Below, in pieces: positions 16,085 to 24,473 of a stretch of DNA of 64,000 nt; position 1 is the stretch's first letter, and each line of letters opens with the position of its first letter. Under the pieces are notes generated by a model. That model did not search any database and was not told where the DNA came from. It saw only the letters and a list, made by a program, of their open reading frames with translations. The stretch spans positions 1 through 64,000 of the forward strand of contig JBNAVY010000007.1 of the NCBI GenBank assembly GCA_049700195.1. Direction: 5' to 3'. This stretch comes from JBNAVY01 sp049700195 (GTDB lineage: Bacteria; Bacillota; Thermoanaerobacteria; Thermoanaerobacterales; Thermoanaerobacteraceae). The translations under genes and the position numbers were made by a program.

Positions 16085-18517
16085 TTATTTCTTAGCAAAA
16101 TCAAACTTATTGTCTTTTATGCTTACTAAAAGTTCATCTCCAGGCTTAATTTCTCCTTTTAACATAAGCTCGGAAAGTTGGTTTTCGACTATTTTTTGTA
16201 TAGCTCTCCTTAAAGGTCTTGCTCCATAACTTACATCATATCCTTCTTTTAACAGTTCATCTTTAGCTTCTTCAGTAAATTCAAGTTTTATATTATTTTC
16301 TTTAAGCCTTTTATTTAGCTCATCAATCATAATATCTGTAATCCTTCTTATATCTTCTTTTGACAGTTGATGGAAAACTATTATATCATCTACCCTATTT
16401 AAAAATTCAGGTCTGAATGATTTTTTAAGTTCTTCCATAAGGGAATCTTTCATTTTATCATAAGAATTTTTATCTTCTTCTGTAATCGGCATAAAGCCAA
16501 GTATAGATTGCTTTTTCAGAACATTAGCACCTACGTTTGATGTCATTATGATAACCGTATTTTTAAAATCAACAGTTCTTCCTTTTGAATCTGTTAATCT
16601 TCCATCTTCAAGTATTTGTAAAAGTATATTAAATACATCTGGATGTGCCTTTTCAATTTCATCAAAAAGTACAACAGAATAAGGTTTCCTCCTTACTTTT
16701 TCTGTGAGCTGACCTCCCTCTTCAAATCCTACATATCCTGGGGGTGAACCTACAAGTCTTGAAACAGTGTGTTTCTCCATATATTCTGACATATCAAATC
16801 TTATCATGGCATTTTCATCACCAAATAATGCCTCGGCCAATGCCTTTGTAAGCTCAGTTTTCCCAACACCTGTAGGACCTAAAAAAATAAATGAACCTAT
16901 CGGTCTTTTTGGATCTTTAAGACCTACTCTTGCTCTTCTTATAGCTTTAGAAACTGAAGCTACAGCTTCGTCTTGCCCAATAACTCTTTTGTGGAGAACT
17001 TCTTCCAGTTGTAATAATCTTTCTGACTCTTCTTGAGCCAACTTTTTAACAGGAATACCTGTCCATAAAGATACTATCTGCGCAATTTCTTCTGAACCAA
17101 CACTTTTTTCACTTGATAATGAGTTTTGCTGCCATTTAGATTTCAAATTTTCAAGTTCTTCTCTTAACTTTTGTTCATCATCTCTTATTTTCGCAGCCTT
17201 CTCATATTCTTGAGTCCTAATTGCTTCTTCTTTTTCTTTTGTTAAATCTTCAATTCTGTCCTCCAGTTCTTTTATTTCAGGTGGAGCAGTAACTGTCTTT
17301 AAACGTACTCTTGATGCAGCTTCATCAATTAAATCAATAGCTTTGTCAGGCAAATATCTGTCAGAAATATACCTATGTGAAAGCTTTGCTGCAGCATCAA
17401 TTGCTTCATCAGTGATTTTAACTCTATGATGGGCTTCATATTTATCTCTTAATCCTTTTAAAATTTCAATAGTTTCTTCAACTGTTGGTTCATCAACTAC
17501 AATTGGCTGAAATCTTCTCTCTAAAGCAGCATCCTTCTCAATATATTTTCTGTATTCATCTAAAGTTGTCGCACCTATTACTTGTATTTCTCCTCTTGAT
17601 AAGGCAGGCTTTAAAATATTTGAAGCATCTATTGCCCCTTCTGCAGCTCCTGCTCCAATTAAAGTATGCATTTCATCAATAAAAAGTATTACATTTCCTG
17701 CTTTTATAACTTCACTTAAAACATTTTTTAATCTATCTTCAAATTCACCTCTGTATTTTGTACCAGCTACCATTGAAGCCATATCTAAAGTTACTACCCT
17801 TTTATCTTTTAATATTTCTGGAATAGCTCCATCTGCAATTTTAATTGCAAGCCCTTCGGCAACAGCTGTTTTACCTACTCCAGGCTCACCTATCAATACA
17901 GGGTTGTTTTTAGTCCTTCTGCTTAATATTTGGATTACTCTTTCAATTTCTTTTTCTCTTCCAATTACAGGATCTAATTTACCCTCTCTTGCATAATCAG
18001 TAAGATCTCTTCCAAACTGATTTAATGTAGGAGTATTTGTATTTTTAGACTTGGCAGCCTTACCCTGTCCCACTGCAGGTTCCTCACTTAACATTTTAAC
18101 AATCTCTTCTTTCATTCTATTAAAATCTATACCCTGCTCCATTAAAATCCTGACAGCTACGCCTTCTCCTTCTCTTATAAGACCTAATAAAATATGCTCC
18201 GTTCCAATATAACTTGTGTTAAATTTTCTTGCTTCAGTAAAACTTAATTCTAAAACTCGTTTAGCACGTGGAGTATATCCAACTACATCACCAGGAACAT
18301 TACCCATACCTATTAGTTCTTGTACTTTTGCCCTTGTATTTTCATATGTTACTCCTAGTTTTTTAAGTGTTCTAGAAGCTACACCTTCTTCTTCTTTTAA
18401 TAATCCAAGTAAAATGTGTTCAGTACCTACATAATTATGATAAAAACTTCTTGCTTCTTCTTGTGCTAAATATAATGCTTTTTGTGCCCTTTCAGAAAAT
18501 CTTCCAAACATCGCCAT
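16085..18517 (-). CDS. clpC: ATP-dependent Clp protease ATPase subunit ClpC
   Basis: Hsp100 unfoldase feeding ClpP, 810 aa. Two N-terminal Clp_N repeats (FSERAQKALYLAQEEAR and a second from about residue 80). The first AAA domain has GEPGVGKTA near 213. A UVR-type middle segment occurs around 420-460 (EEAIRTQEYEKAAKIRDDEQ). The second AAA domain has GPTGVGKTEL. The start follows AGGAGG by eight bases. It is last in the ctsR-mcsA-mcsB-clpC operon, which is controlled by the CtsR box upstream of ctsR. Confidence 0.97.
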   Translation of the reverse strand: MAMFGRFSERAQKALYLAQEEARSFYHNYVGTEHILLGLLKEEEGVASRTLKKLGVTYENTRAKVQELIGMGNVPGDVVGYTPRAKRVLELSFTEARKFNTSYIGTEHILLGLIREGEGVAVRILMEQGIDFNRMKEEIVKMLSEEPAVGQGKAAKSKNTNTPTLNQFGRDLTDYAREGKLDPVIGREKEIERVIQILSRRTKNNPVLIGEPGVGKTAVAEGLAIKIADGAIPEILKDKRVVTLDMASMVAGTKYRGEFEDRLKNVLSEVIKAGNVILFIDEMHTLIGAGAAEGAIDASNILKPALSRGEIQVIGATTLDEYRKYIEKDAALERRFQPIVVDEPTVEETIEILKGLRDKYEAHHRVKITDEAIDAAAKLSHRYISDRYLPDKAIDLIDEAASRVRLKTVTAPPEIKELEDRIEDLTKEKEEAIRTQEYEKAAKIRDDEQKLREELENLKSKWQQNSLSSEKSVGSEEIAQIVSLWTGIPVKKLAQEESERLLQLEEVLHKRVIGQDEAVASVSKAIRRARVGLKDPKRPIGSFIFLGPTGVGKTELTKALAEALFGDENAMIRFDMSEYMEKHTVSRLVGSPPGYVGFEEGGQLTEKVRRKPYSVVLFDEIEKAHPDVFNILLQILEDGRLTDSKGRTVDFKNTVIIMTSNVGANVLKKQSILGFMPITEEDKNSYDKMKDSLMEELKKSFRPEFLNRVDDIIVFHQLSKEDIRRITDIMIDELNKRLKENNIKLEFTEEAKDELLKEGYDVSYGARPLRRAIQKIVENQLSELMLKGEIKPGDELLVSIKDNKFDFAKK

Positions 18518-18529
18518 TTTATTCGCCTC

Positions 18530-19540
18530 CTAATTCCCTTTTATTTGTTTTGTAACATATTCAGCTCGTTTAACATCTCTTACAAAAGGATCAAGCTGTT
18601 CTTTAAATATTTTTTGTAGATTCCCAGGTTGTATATTAGTTGTAATTTCATCAATTTTATTTATATCGACATTCAATATTCCTAACACACTGCCTAACCT
18701 TACGTCTGATATCAAACTCATATATTCTTTAGTTGTCATAACTTTTGCATTTGATAAAAGTCCAAAAGCTCTTCCTACTCTATCTTCCAACTGTATTTTC
18801 TGTTTTTCATATAATTCACTTCTTGCTTTTCTTTCACTAGCAATAATCTGCTTTACTACACCTTCAATATTTTCTATTATCTCCTTTTCACTTTGTCCCA
18901 AAGTTATTTGATTAGAAAGCTGATAAATATCTCCTAATACTTGAGAACCTTCACCATATAAGCCTCTTACAGCCATTCCAATTTTTGAAACAGAATTTAA
19001 AATATTATTAAGCTGACCTGTTATTGTCAGTGAAGGCAAATGTACCATTACAGAAGCCCTCAACCCCGTACCTACGTTTGTTGGGCATGCAGTTAAATAC
19101 CCTATTTTTTCATCAAAAGCATAATCTGTATTTTCCTCTATTAAATCATCAATTCTATCTGCTATGTCCCAAGCATCATTTAATCTTAAACCTTTTAAAA
19201 TACACTGTATCCTCACATGATCTTCTTCGTTAACCATTATACTTACACTATTATCATCTTTAATAAGAACATATCCATTCTTCGTATTTTGTGAGAGATC
19301 TGGACTTATCAGGTGCTTTTCTACCAAAGACTGACGCTCAATAACATCTAATTTGCCTATATAATACTCTTTAAAATTTCCGGCTTTATCCGAATTATTC
19401 CCTATTAAAGTATTTTTAACTATATTTATTACTTTTAAACTACTTTCATCATCTATTATAGAAGGAAACGGTATATCCTTTATATTTCTTGCTAACCTTA
19501 TTCTGCTTGACATAACAACATCTGTATCATATTCAAACAT
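18530..19540 (-). CDS. mcsB: Protein arginine kinase McsB
   Basis: Phosphorylates arginine residues on proteins, marking them for ClpC. It has a guanidino-kinase fold: SSRIRLARN near the start, VNEEDHVRIQ (active-site Glu), CPTNVGTGLRASVMVHLP (catalytic Cys) and the C-terminal Arg-rich nucleotide-binding part. About 336 aa, as in Bacillus. The ATG at 19540 follows AGGTGG; a GTG three codons upstream (19549) directly abuts the mcsA stop. McsA activates it. Confidence 0.95.
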   Translation of the reverse strand: MFEYDTDVVMSSRIRLARNIKDIPFPSIIDDESSLKVINIVKNTLIGNNSDKAGNFKEYYIGKLDVIERQSLVEKHLISPDLSQNTKNGYVLIKDDNSVSIMVNEEDHVRIQCILKGLRLNDAWDIADRIDDLIEENTDYAFDEKIGYLTACPTNVGTGLRASVMVHLPSLTITGQLNNILNSVSKIGMAVRGLYGEGSQVLGDIYQLSNQITLGQSEKEIIENIEGVVKQIIASERKARSELYEKQKIQLEDRVGRAFGLLSNAKVMTTKEYMSLISDVRLGSVLGILNVDINKIDEITTNIQPGNLQKIFKEQLDPFVRDVKRAEYVTKQIKGN

Positions 19541-19549
19541 GAAATCCAC

Positions 19550-20065
19550 CTACTTTCCAATTCCCTTTTCAATATCTTTGATTTTATCTCTTATCTCTGC
19601 TGCTCTTTCATATCTTTCTTCTTTTATTGCTTTTTCAAGTTCTTCTTTTAGTTCTTCTATTTCTTTTTTTACTCTTAAAGCTCCTCCTGCTTTTTTAGGA
19701 ATTTTACCTCTATGCTCAAAGCTTCCATGTATTCTTCTCATAAGAGGGTTTAGCTCCTCTTTAAAAGAATCATAACAATGGCTGCATCCTAATCTTCCTT
19801 TTTCTTTAAACTCTTCATAAGTCATCCCGCAATATTCACATTTTAACTGTTCGTCTTCAACTTTTTTAATCCCTGGTAGAAAATCCATAAGTCCTGATAA
19901 TAAATTCTGTACTGAAAAAGGAGCAAAAGTTGAAAAAACCTCACTTCCTAATATACCTTCTTCAGCAGCACACTGCTGGCATAAATTCATTTCTGTTTTT
20001 ACACCATTAACTATCTGAGTATAATGCACTGTAGCTGGTCTTATTTTACACTTATCACACATCAT
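19550..20065 (-). CDS. mcsA: Zinc-finger activator McsA (UvrB/UvrC motif protein)
   Basis: A 171-aa adaptor of the heat-shock operon. Two pairs of CxxC zinc motifs occur in the N-terminal part (MCDKCKIRP, NLCQQCAAE) and two more in KCEYCGMTY and GCSHCYDSF. A C-terminal UVR motif follows (ELEKAIKEERYERAAEIRDKIKDIE). In Bacillus it activates McsB and helps control CtsR. GGAGG precedes the tandem ATG start. It lies 15 bases after ctsR. Confidence 0.94.
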   Translation of the reverse strand: MMCDKCKIRPATVHYTQIVNGVKTEMNLCQQCAAEEGILGSEVFSTFAPFSVQNLLSGLMDFLPGIKKVEDEQLKCEYCGMTYEEFKEKGRLGCSHCYDSFKEELNPLMRRIHGSFEHRGKIPKKAGGALRVKKEIEELKEELEKAIKEERYERAAEIRDKIKDIEKGIGK

Positions 20066-20080
20066 AATAATTAAACCTCC

Positions 20081-20539
20081 TTACTGATTTTTAAACAGCT
20101 CCATTATCATTGATTTTAACAAAATAGCCTTTAAGACATTTTTCTCTTCTTGATTAAGAGGTAATATTCTGTCGTTAAGAACTGATTTCATAATCGCTGC
20201 TTCCCTTTCAGTTATAAACTTATGCTCAAGCAAAGCATCTATATAATTTTTAGCTTTTCCCTCAGATAAACTATTACCTATATTTTCTATTATCTCATAT
20301 GCCCATTCTTTTGGTAAAGAAGCTTTATAAATTTTTATATAACCTCCTCCACCTCTTTTACTTTCAATTATATAGCCACGATCAATTGTAAATCGTGTCT
20401 CAAGTACATAATTGATCTGAGATGGAGCACATTTAAATGTATTAGCAAGCTCATTTCTCTGTATTTCTACAAATTGTTTATCATCGTCATTCATGAGCTC
20501 TTTAATAAAGCTTTCAATAATATCGCTTAACCTTGCCAT
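20081..20539 (-). CDS. ctsR: Transcriptional repressor CtsR
   Basis: Master repressor of class III heat-shock genes, 152 aa. The winged HTH has IQRNELANTFKCAPSQINYVLETRFT and the Gly-rich wing ESKRGGGGYIKI, the heat-sensing tetraglycine loop of CtsR. The C-terminal helical domain contains ITEREAAIMKSVL. Its own promoter carries a perfect CtsR box, so the operon is self-regulated. Confidence 0.96.
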   Translation of the reverse strand: MARLSDIIESFIKELMNDDDKQFVEIQRNELANTFKCAPSQINYVLETRFTIDRGYIIESKRGGGGYIKIYKASLPKEWAYEIIENIGNSLSEGKAKNYIDALLEHKFITEREAAIMKSVLNDRILPLNQEEKNVLKAILLKSMIMELFKNQ

Positions 20540-20556
20540 ACCATCACCAACTTTTA

Positions 20557-20574
20557 CTTTGACTTTCTTTGACC
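20557..20574 (-). promoter_or_regulatory. CtsR operator upstream of ctsR
   Basis: On the minus strand GGTCAAA-GAA-AGTCAAA is an exact match to the CtsR heptad repeat with its three-base spacer. It lies 17 bases before the ctsR ATG. Confidence 0.93.
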
Positions 20575-20584
20575 TTCAATTATA

Positions 20585-20613
20585 TTTTTACATCTTTTAT
20601 TAAATATAGTCAA
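20585..20613 (-). promoter_or_regulatory. Candidate sigma-A promoter of the ctsR operon
   Basis: TTGACT (20608-20613) and TAAAAA (20585-20590) are 17 bases apart. A TATAAT at 20579-20584 is closer to consensus but would need a 23-base spacer. The CtsR box lies just downstream, suitable for blocking initiation. Confidence 0.55.
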
Positions 20614-20723
20614 TAATTTTTTTCTTTATTTTTAAATTAAATTTGACTTTAAAACCTCTTTTAGATTTATTTTCCTCATATAAATGCAATTTTACTCTTA
20701 ATATCTAAATTTTTCTATGTTTT

Positions 20724-20918
20724 TTATTCTGATAAGTAGTCTTCTTCCTGTATTTCTCTAAATATAAATTCTTCTGTTTTTTTATCCAAATATTCTAAAA
20801 AACTTTTATTACCAAGAATAATTTTATTATTTTCCCTAAGCATATCCTCATAATCATAAAAGTTATCTTTATAAATAGATTTTAATAAATTCCCTTTATA
20901 TTTAATTTTATTTTTCAT
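20724..20918 (-). CDS. Small hypothetical protein, 64 aa
   Basis: I do not recognise it. The protein is charged and helical, with a basic N-terminal third (MKNKIKYKGNLLKSIYKDNF) and an acidic tail (REIQEEDYLSE), no membrane segment and no Cys. A very strong ribosome site (AGGAGGTG) lies nine bases before the ATG, which is the main reason to believe the gene. That site is buried in a hairpin (20923-20965). It lies between malic enzyme and ctsR with no terminator of its own. Confidence 0.6.
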   Translation of the reverse strand: MKNKIKYKGNLLKSIYKDNFYDYEDMLRENNKIILGNKSFLEYLDKKTEEFIFREIQEEDYLSE

Positions 20919-20922
20919 TATA

Positions 20923-20965
20923 AAAACACCTCCTATCTAATATTTTTTTACAAAGGAAGTGTTTT
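20923..20965 (-). promoter_or_regulatory. Hairpin masking the ribosome site of the 64-aa gene, or terminator of the malic enzyme gene
   Basis: In the minus-strand RNA AAAACACUUCCU pairs over 12 bp with AGGAGGUGUUUU (one G-U), loop 19 bases. The 3' arm contains the whole AGGAGG of the small gene. The hairpin begins 11 bases after the malic enzyme stop and ends in five U, so it could also terminate that transcript. Confidence 0.6.
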
Positions 20966-20976
20966 AATTCGTTTTT

Positions 20977-22188
20977 TTAAATTATAAGCCTTTTCTCTAA
21001 CTCATCCAATTTTATTTTAAGTTTTGAAACACCAGTATCCATAGCCGCTTTTGCCACTTCTAAAGCAACATTTTTTAATACTCTTTTATCAAATGGTTTT
21101 GGAATAATATATTCAAAAGTCAATCCATCTAAAAAAGCTATCTGAGCTATTGCATAGGCAGCAGCTATTTTCATTTCTTCATTTATTTCTCTAGCCCTTA
21201 CTTCTAAAGCACCCCTAAAAATTCCGGGAAATGCAAGAACATTGTTTATTTGATTTGGAAAATCCGATCTGCCAGTACCTACTATTTTTGCTCCAGCTTT
21301 TTTTGCCCTTTGAGGATATATCTCTGGTTCAGGATTTGCTAAAGCAAAGATAATAGGATCTTCAGCCATAGATTTTATCATTTCTTCATCCAAAACATCA
21401 GGCGCAGATACTCCAATAAAAATATCAGTTCCCTTGACTGCTTCACTAAGATTACCTTTAAGTCTTTTCTTATTGCTTATTTTTGAAATTTCTACTTTTG
21501 AAAAATCCATTTCAGGTCTTCCTTCATAAATTATACCTGTTCTATCACAAACAATTACGTCTTTTATACCTCCACTTAATAATAATTTAGTAATGGCAAT
21601 TCCTGCTGCACCTGCACCATTTACTACTGCTACAATATCTTTTAATTCCTTATTAAGCATTTTTAATGAATTTATTATACCCGCTAAAACAACAACTGCA
21701 GTACCATGTTGATCATCATGAAAAACAGGTATATCAAGAACCTCTTTCAGCTTTTTTTCTATTTCAAAGCATCTTGGAGCAGATATATCTTCTAAATTAA
21801 TACCGCCAAAAGTTGGTGAAATATTAACTACTGTTTTTACTATTTCATTGACATCTTGTGTATTAAGACAAATTGGGAAAGCATCTATACCACCAAATTG
21901 TTTAAATAATATTGCCTTGCCTTCCATTACTGGCATGCTTGCTGTAGAACCAATATTCCCAAGTCCTAATACAGCAGAACCATCAGTTACAACAGCGACA
22001 AGATTTCCTTTGCTTGTATATTCATACACTAATTCTTCATTTTTATAAATTTCTAAACATGGCTGAGCAACACCCGGAGTATACGCTAAAGAAAGATCTT
22101 TTTCATTCTTTAATGGTACTTTACTTTTTATACTTATTTTCCCATGATTATTTTTATGAAGTATTAAAGATTCCTCTTTTATATCCAT
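20977..22188 (-). CDS. NAD(P)-dependent malic enzyme
   Basis: Oxidatively decarboxylates malate to pyruvate. A 403-aa bacterial short form without a phosphotransacetylase domain. The N-terminal domain has SLAYTPGVAQPCLEI and VTDGSAVLGLGNIGS. Metal and catalytic residues are in VFHDDQHGTAVVVLAG, followed by the Rossmann motif VVNGAGAAGIAITKLL. ALANPEPEIYP and RSDFPNQINNVLAFPGIFRGAL close the active site. Good GGAGG site. It could serve anaplerosis beside the methylmalonyl-CoA pathway. Coenzyme preference cannot be read with certainty. Confidence 0.94.
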   Translation of the reverse strand: MDIKEESLILHKNNHGKISIKSKVPLKNEKDLSLAYTPGVAQPCLEIYKNEELVYEYTSKGNLVAVVTDGSAVLGLGNIGSTASMPVMEGKAILFKQFGGIDAFPICLNTQDVNEIVKTVVNISPTFGGINLEDISAPRCFEIEKKLKEVLDIPVFHDDQHGTAVVVLAGIINSLKMLNKELKDIVAVVNGAGAAGIAITKLLLSGGIKDVIVCDRTGIIYEGRPEMDFSKVEISKISNKKRLKGNLSEAVKGTDIFIGVSAPDVLDEEMIKSMAEDPIIFALANPEPEIYPQRAKKAGAKIVGTGRSDFPNQINNVLAFPGIFRGALEVRAREINEEMKIAAAYAIAQIAFLDGLTFEYIIPKPFDKRVLKNVALEVAKAAMDTGVSKLKIKLDELEKRLII

Positions 22189-22274
22189 AAATACCTCCTC
22201 ATATGTTTTTCTTTATTATACTTCAAAATATATCAAAATAAAAGATTTATATATATTTTTATATGTATAAATAT

Positions 22275-22296
22275 AAAAAACCCCAAATGGGGTTTA
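22275..22296 (-). terminator. Terminator after the EF-G paralogue
   Basis: AAACCCC-ATTT-GGGGTTT with six T on the minus strand, six bases after the stop codon. Confidence 0.88.
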
Positions 22297-22301
22297 ATTT
22301 A

Positions 22302-24347
22302 TTACTCTTCAGTTTCTTTAAGTTTTCTTCTTTCTTCTATTATCTTTTCTGCAATATTAGGTGGCGCTTCTTCATATCTTGCAAATGTCATTTTAAAATC
22401 GCCTCTTGCTTGGGTTAAAGACCTTAAATCTGTAGCATATCTGTTCATTTCAGCCTGAGGAACTTCTGCTGTAATAACCTCCATATTATCTTTTGACTCC
22501 ATACCTAAAATACGTCCTCTTCTCTTATTTAAATCACCTATTATATCACCCATATATTCTTCAGGAACAATTACTTCCACACGTACTATAGGCTCCAAAA
22601 GCACAGGATTTGCTTGCTCCATACCCTTTTTAAATGCTAAAGAAGCAGCAATTTTAAAAGCCATTTCTGATGAATCAACTGGATGGTACGAACCATCAAG
22701 AAGAGTTGCCTTTATGTTAACAACTGGGTATTTTGCTAATATACCTTCTTTTATACTCTCTCTAAGTCCTTTCTCAACAGCAGGTACATATTGTTTAGGT
22801 ACTGAACCTCCAAATATTTTATCTTCAAATTCAAATTCACTATTAGGATTAGATGAAAACTCTATCCATACATGACCATATTGGCCGTGTCCTCCTGTCT
22901 GTTTTTTATGTTTGCCTTCAACTTTAGCTTTACCTTTTATCGTTTCTCTATATGGAACTATAGGCTCTGTCAAATTGCACTCTACTCCAAATTTGCTCAT
23001 AAGTTTCTTTGAAATAACTTCTATATGCTGCTCACCCATACCATAAACAATTGTCTGCCCCGTTTCTGTATTTTTCTCTACTTTAAACGTAGGGTCTTCC
23101 TCCTGTAATCTTTGAAGTCCACTACTAATTTTATCTTCATCACCTTTTGATTTAGGCTCAATAGCTAAAGCTAAAGTAGGTATGGGAAAATCTATCTGAG
23201 GATAAACTACAGGCTTAGCAGAATCACTCAAAGTATCCCCTGTCATAGTATACTGCAATTTAGAAACAGCTCCAATATCTCCTGCAACAAGTTTTTGCAC
23301 AGGAAATTGTTTTTTCCCTCTTAACATATATAACTGTCCAATTTTTTCATTAACTTTTTTAGTTGAATTATACACTACTGAATCAGAATTTATAACACCT
23401 GACATTACTTTAAATACTGAAAGTTTACCTACATATGGATCAGCAATAGTTTTAAATACAAAAGCAGAATAAGGACCATCTTCTATAACTCTACCTGTAT
23501 CTTTTATAATCTCATTTGGAGCTGGAAATATTTCAACAATTGTGTCTAATAATTTATCCATTCCTATATTTTTTAAACCAGAACCACATAATACTGGTAA
23601 AATGTCACCAGATTTTACTCCGGATTGTAATCCTTTAATAAGTTCCTCTCTTGTAAATTCTTCACCTGCAAAAAACTTCTCCATTAAAGACTCATCATTT
23701 TCAGCTATATTTTCTAACATCTCTTCTTTTAAAGAAGCAACATTCTCTTTTAAATCATCCGGAATAGCAGTTTCTTCTATGTTTTTCCCGTTGTAAACGT
23801 ATGCTTTTTCTGTGATAAGGTCTATATAACCTTTAAAATTTTGCTCACTGCCAATTGGTACCGTCAATGGCACTATCTTGTTACCAAACTTTTCTTTAAG
23901 CTGATTTAAAGTTTTAAAATAATCTGCATTTTCTCTATCCATTTTGTTAATAAAGAAAGCACTTGGCATTTTATATTTACTGACAATATTAAAAACTTTT
24001 TCAGTACCTACTTCAACACCTGATGCTGCACAAACCGTAATAACAGCAATATCAGAAGCTCTTAAACCACTAATAACTTCACCAAAAAAATCAAAATAAC
24101 CTGGCATATCTAAAATATTTACTTTGTAATCTTTCCATTCAAGTGGTATCAATGAAGTAGATATGGATATCTGTCTTGCTGTTTCCTCTGGATCATAATC
24201 TGAAACTGTAGTTCCATCTTCAATACGTCCCATTCTATCTATAGCTTTTGTGTCGTAAAGAAGTGCTTCAGATAATGTTGTTTTACCGGCCCCTCCATGG
24301 GATACCAGGCCCACATTTCTTATTTGATTAGTTTTATAGTCCTTCAT
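22302..24347 (-). CDS. Elongation factor G-like GTPase (EF-G paralogue)
   Basis: A 681-aa translational GTPase with EF-G domain order I-V. The P-loop is SHGGAGKTTL, G3 is DMPGYFDF and G4 INKMD. In canonical EF-G the loop is AHIDAGKTT and G3 is DTPGHVDF; the catalytic His is replaced by Tyr here. This is typical of the EF-G-2 type paralogues found beside a true FusA, whose role is not settled. It stands alone with its own terminator. The true fusA is not in this window. Confidence 0.88.
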   Translation of the reverse strand: MKDYKTNQIRNVGLVSHGGAGKTTLSEALLYDTKAIDRMGRIEDGTTVSDYDPEETARQISISTSLIPLEWKDYKVNILDMPGYFDFFGEVISGLRASDIAVITVCAASGVEVGTEKVFNIVSKYKMPSAFFINKMDRENADYFKTLNQLKEKFGNKIVPLTVPIGSEQNFKGYIDLITEKAYVYNGKNIEETAIPDDLKENVASLKEEMLENIAENDESLMEKFFAGEEFTREELIKGLQSGVKSGDILPVLCGSGLKNIGMDKLLDTIVEIFPAPNEIIKDTGRVIEDGPYSAFVFKTIADPYVGKLSVFKVMSGVINSDSVVYNSTKKVNEKIGQLYMLRGKKQFPVQKLVAGDIGAVSKLQYTMTGDTLSDSAKPVVYPQIDFPIPTLALAIEPKSKGDEDKISSGLQRLQEEDPTFKVEKNTETGQTIVYGMGEQHIEVISKKLMSKFGVECNLTEPIVPYRETIKGKAKVEGKHKKQTGGHGQYGHVWIEFSSNPNSEFEFEDKIFGGSVPKQYVPAVEKGLRESIKEGILAKYPVVNIKATLLDGSYHPVDSSEMAFKIAASLAFKKGMEQANPVLLEPIVRVEVIVPEEYMGDIIGDLNKRRGRILGMESKDNMEVITAEVPQAEMNRYATDLRSLTQARGDFKMTFARYEEAPPNIAEKIIEERRKLKETEE

Positions 24348-24435
24348 ATATATCCCCCTATCTTATTGCAATATCCTATATTATTATTATTCTATATATT
24401 TTGCAAATTTCCTTTAAAAATTTCTTATTTTTATT

Positions 24436-24469
24436 AAAAAATCTCCGTAATAAATTACGAAGATTTTTT
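24436..24469 (-). terminator. Terminator after ptsI
   Basis: On the minus strand AAAAAATCTTCGTAA pairs with TTACGGAGATTTTTT (one G-U) around TTTA, five bases after the ptsI stop. Confidence 0.88.
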
Positions 24470-24473
24470 AAAT

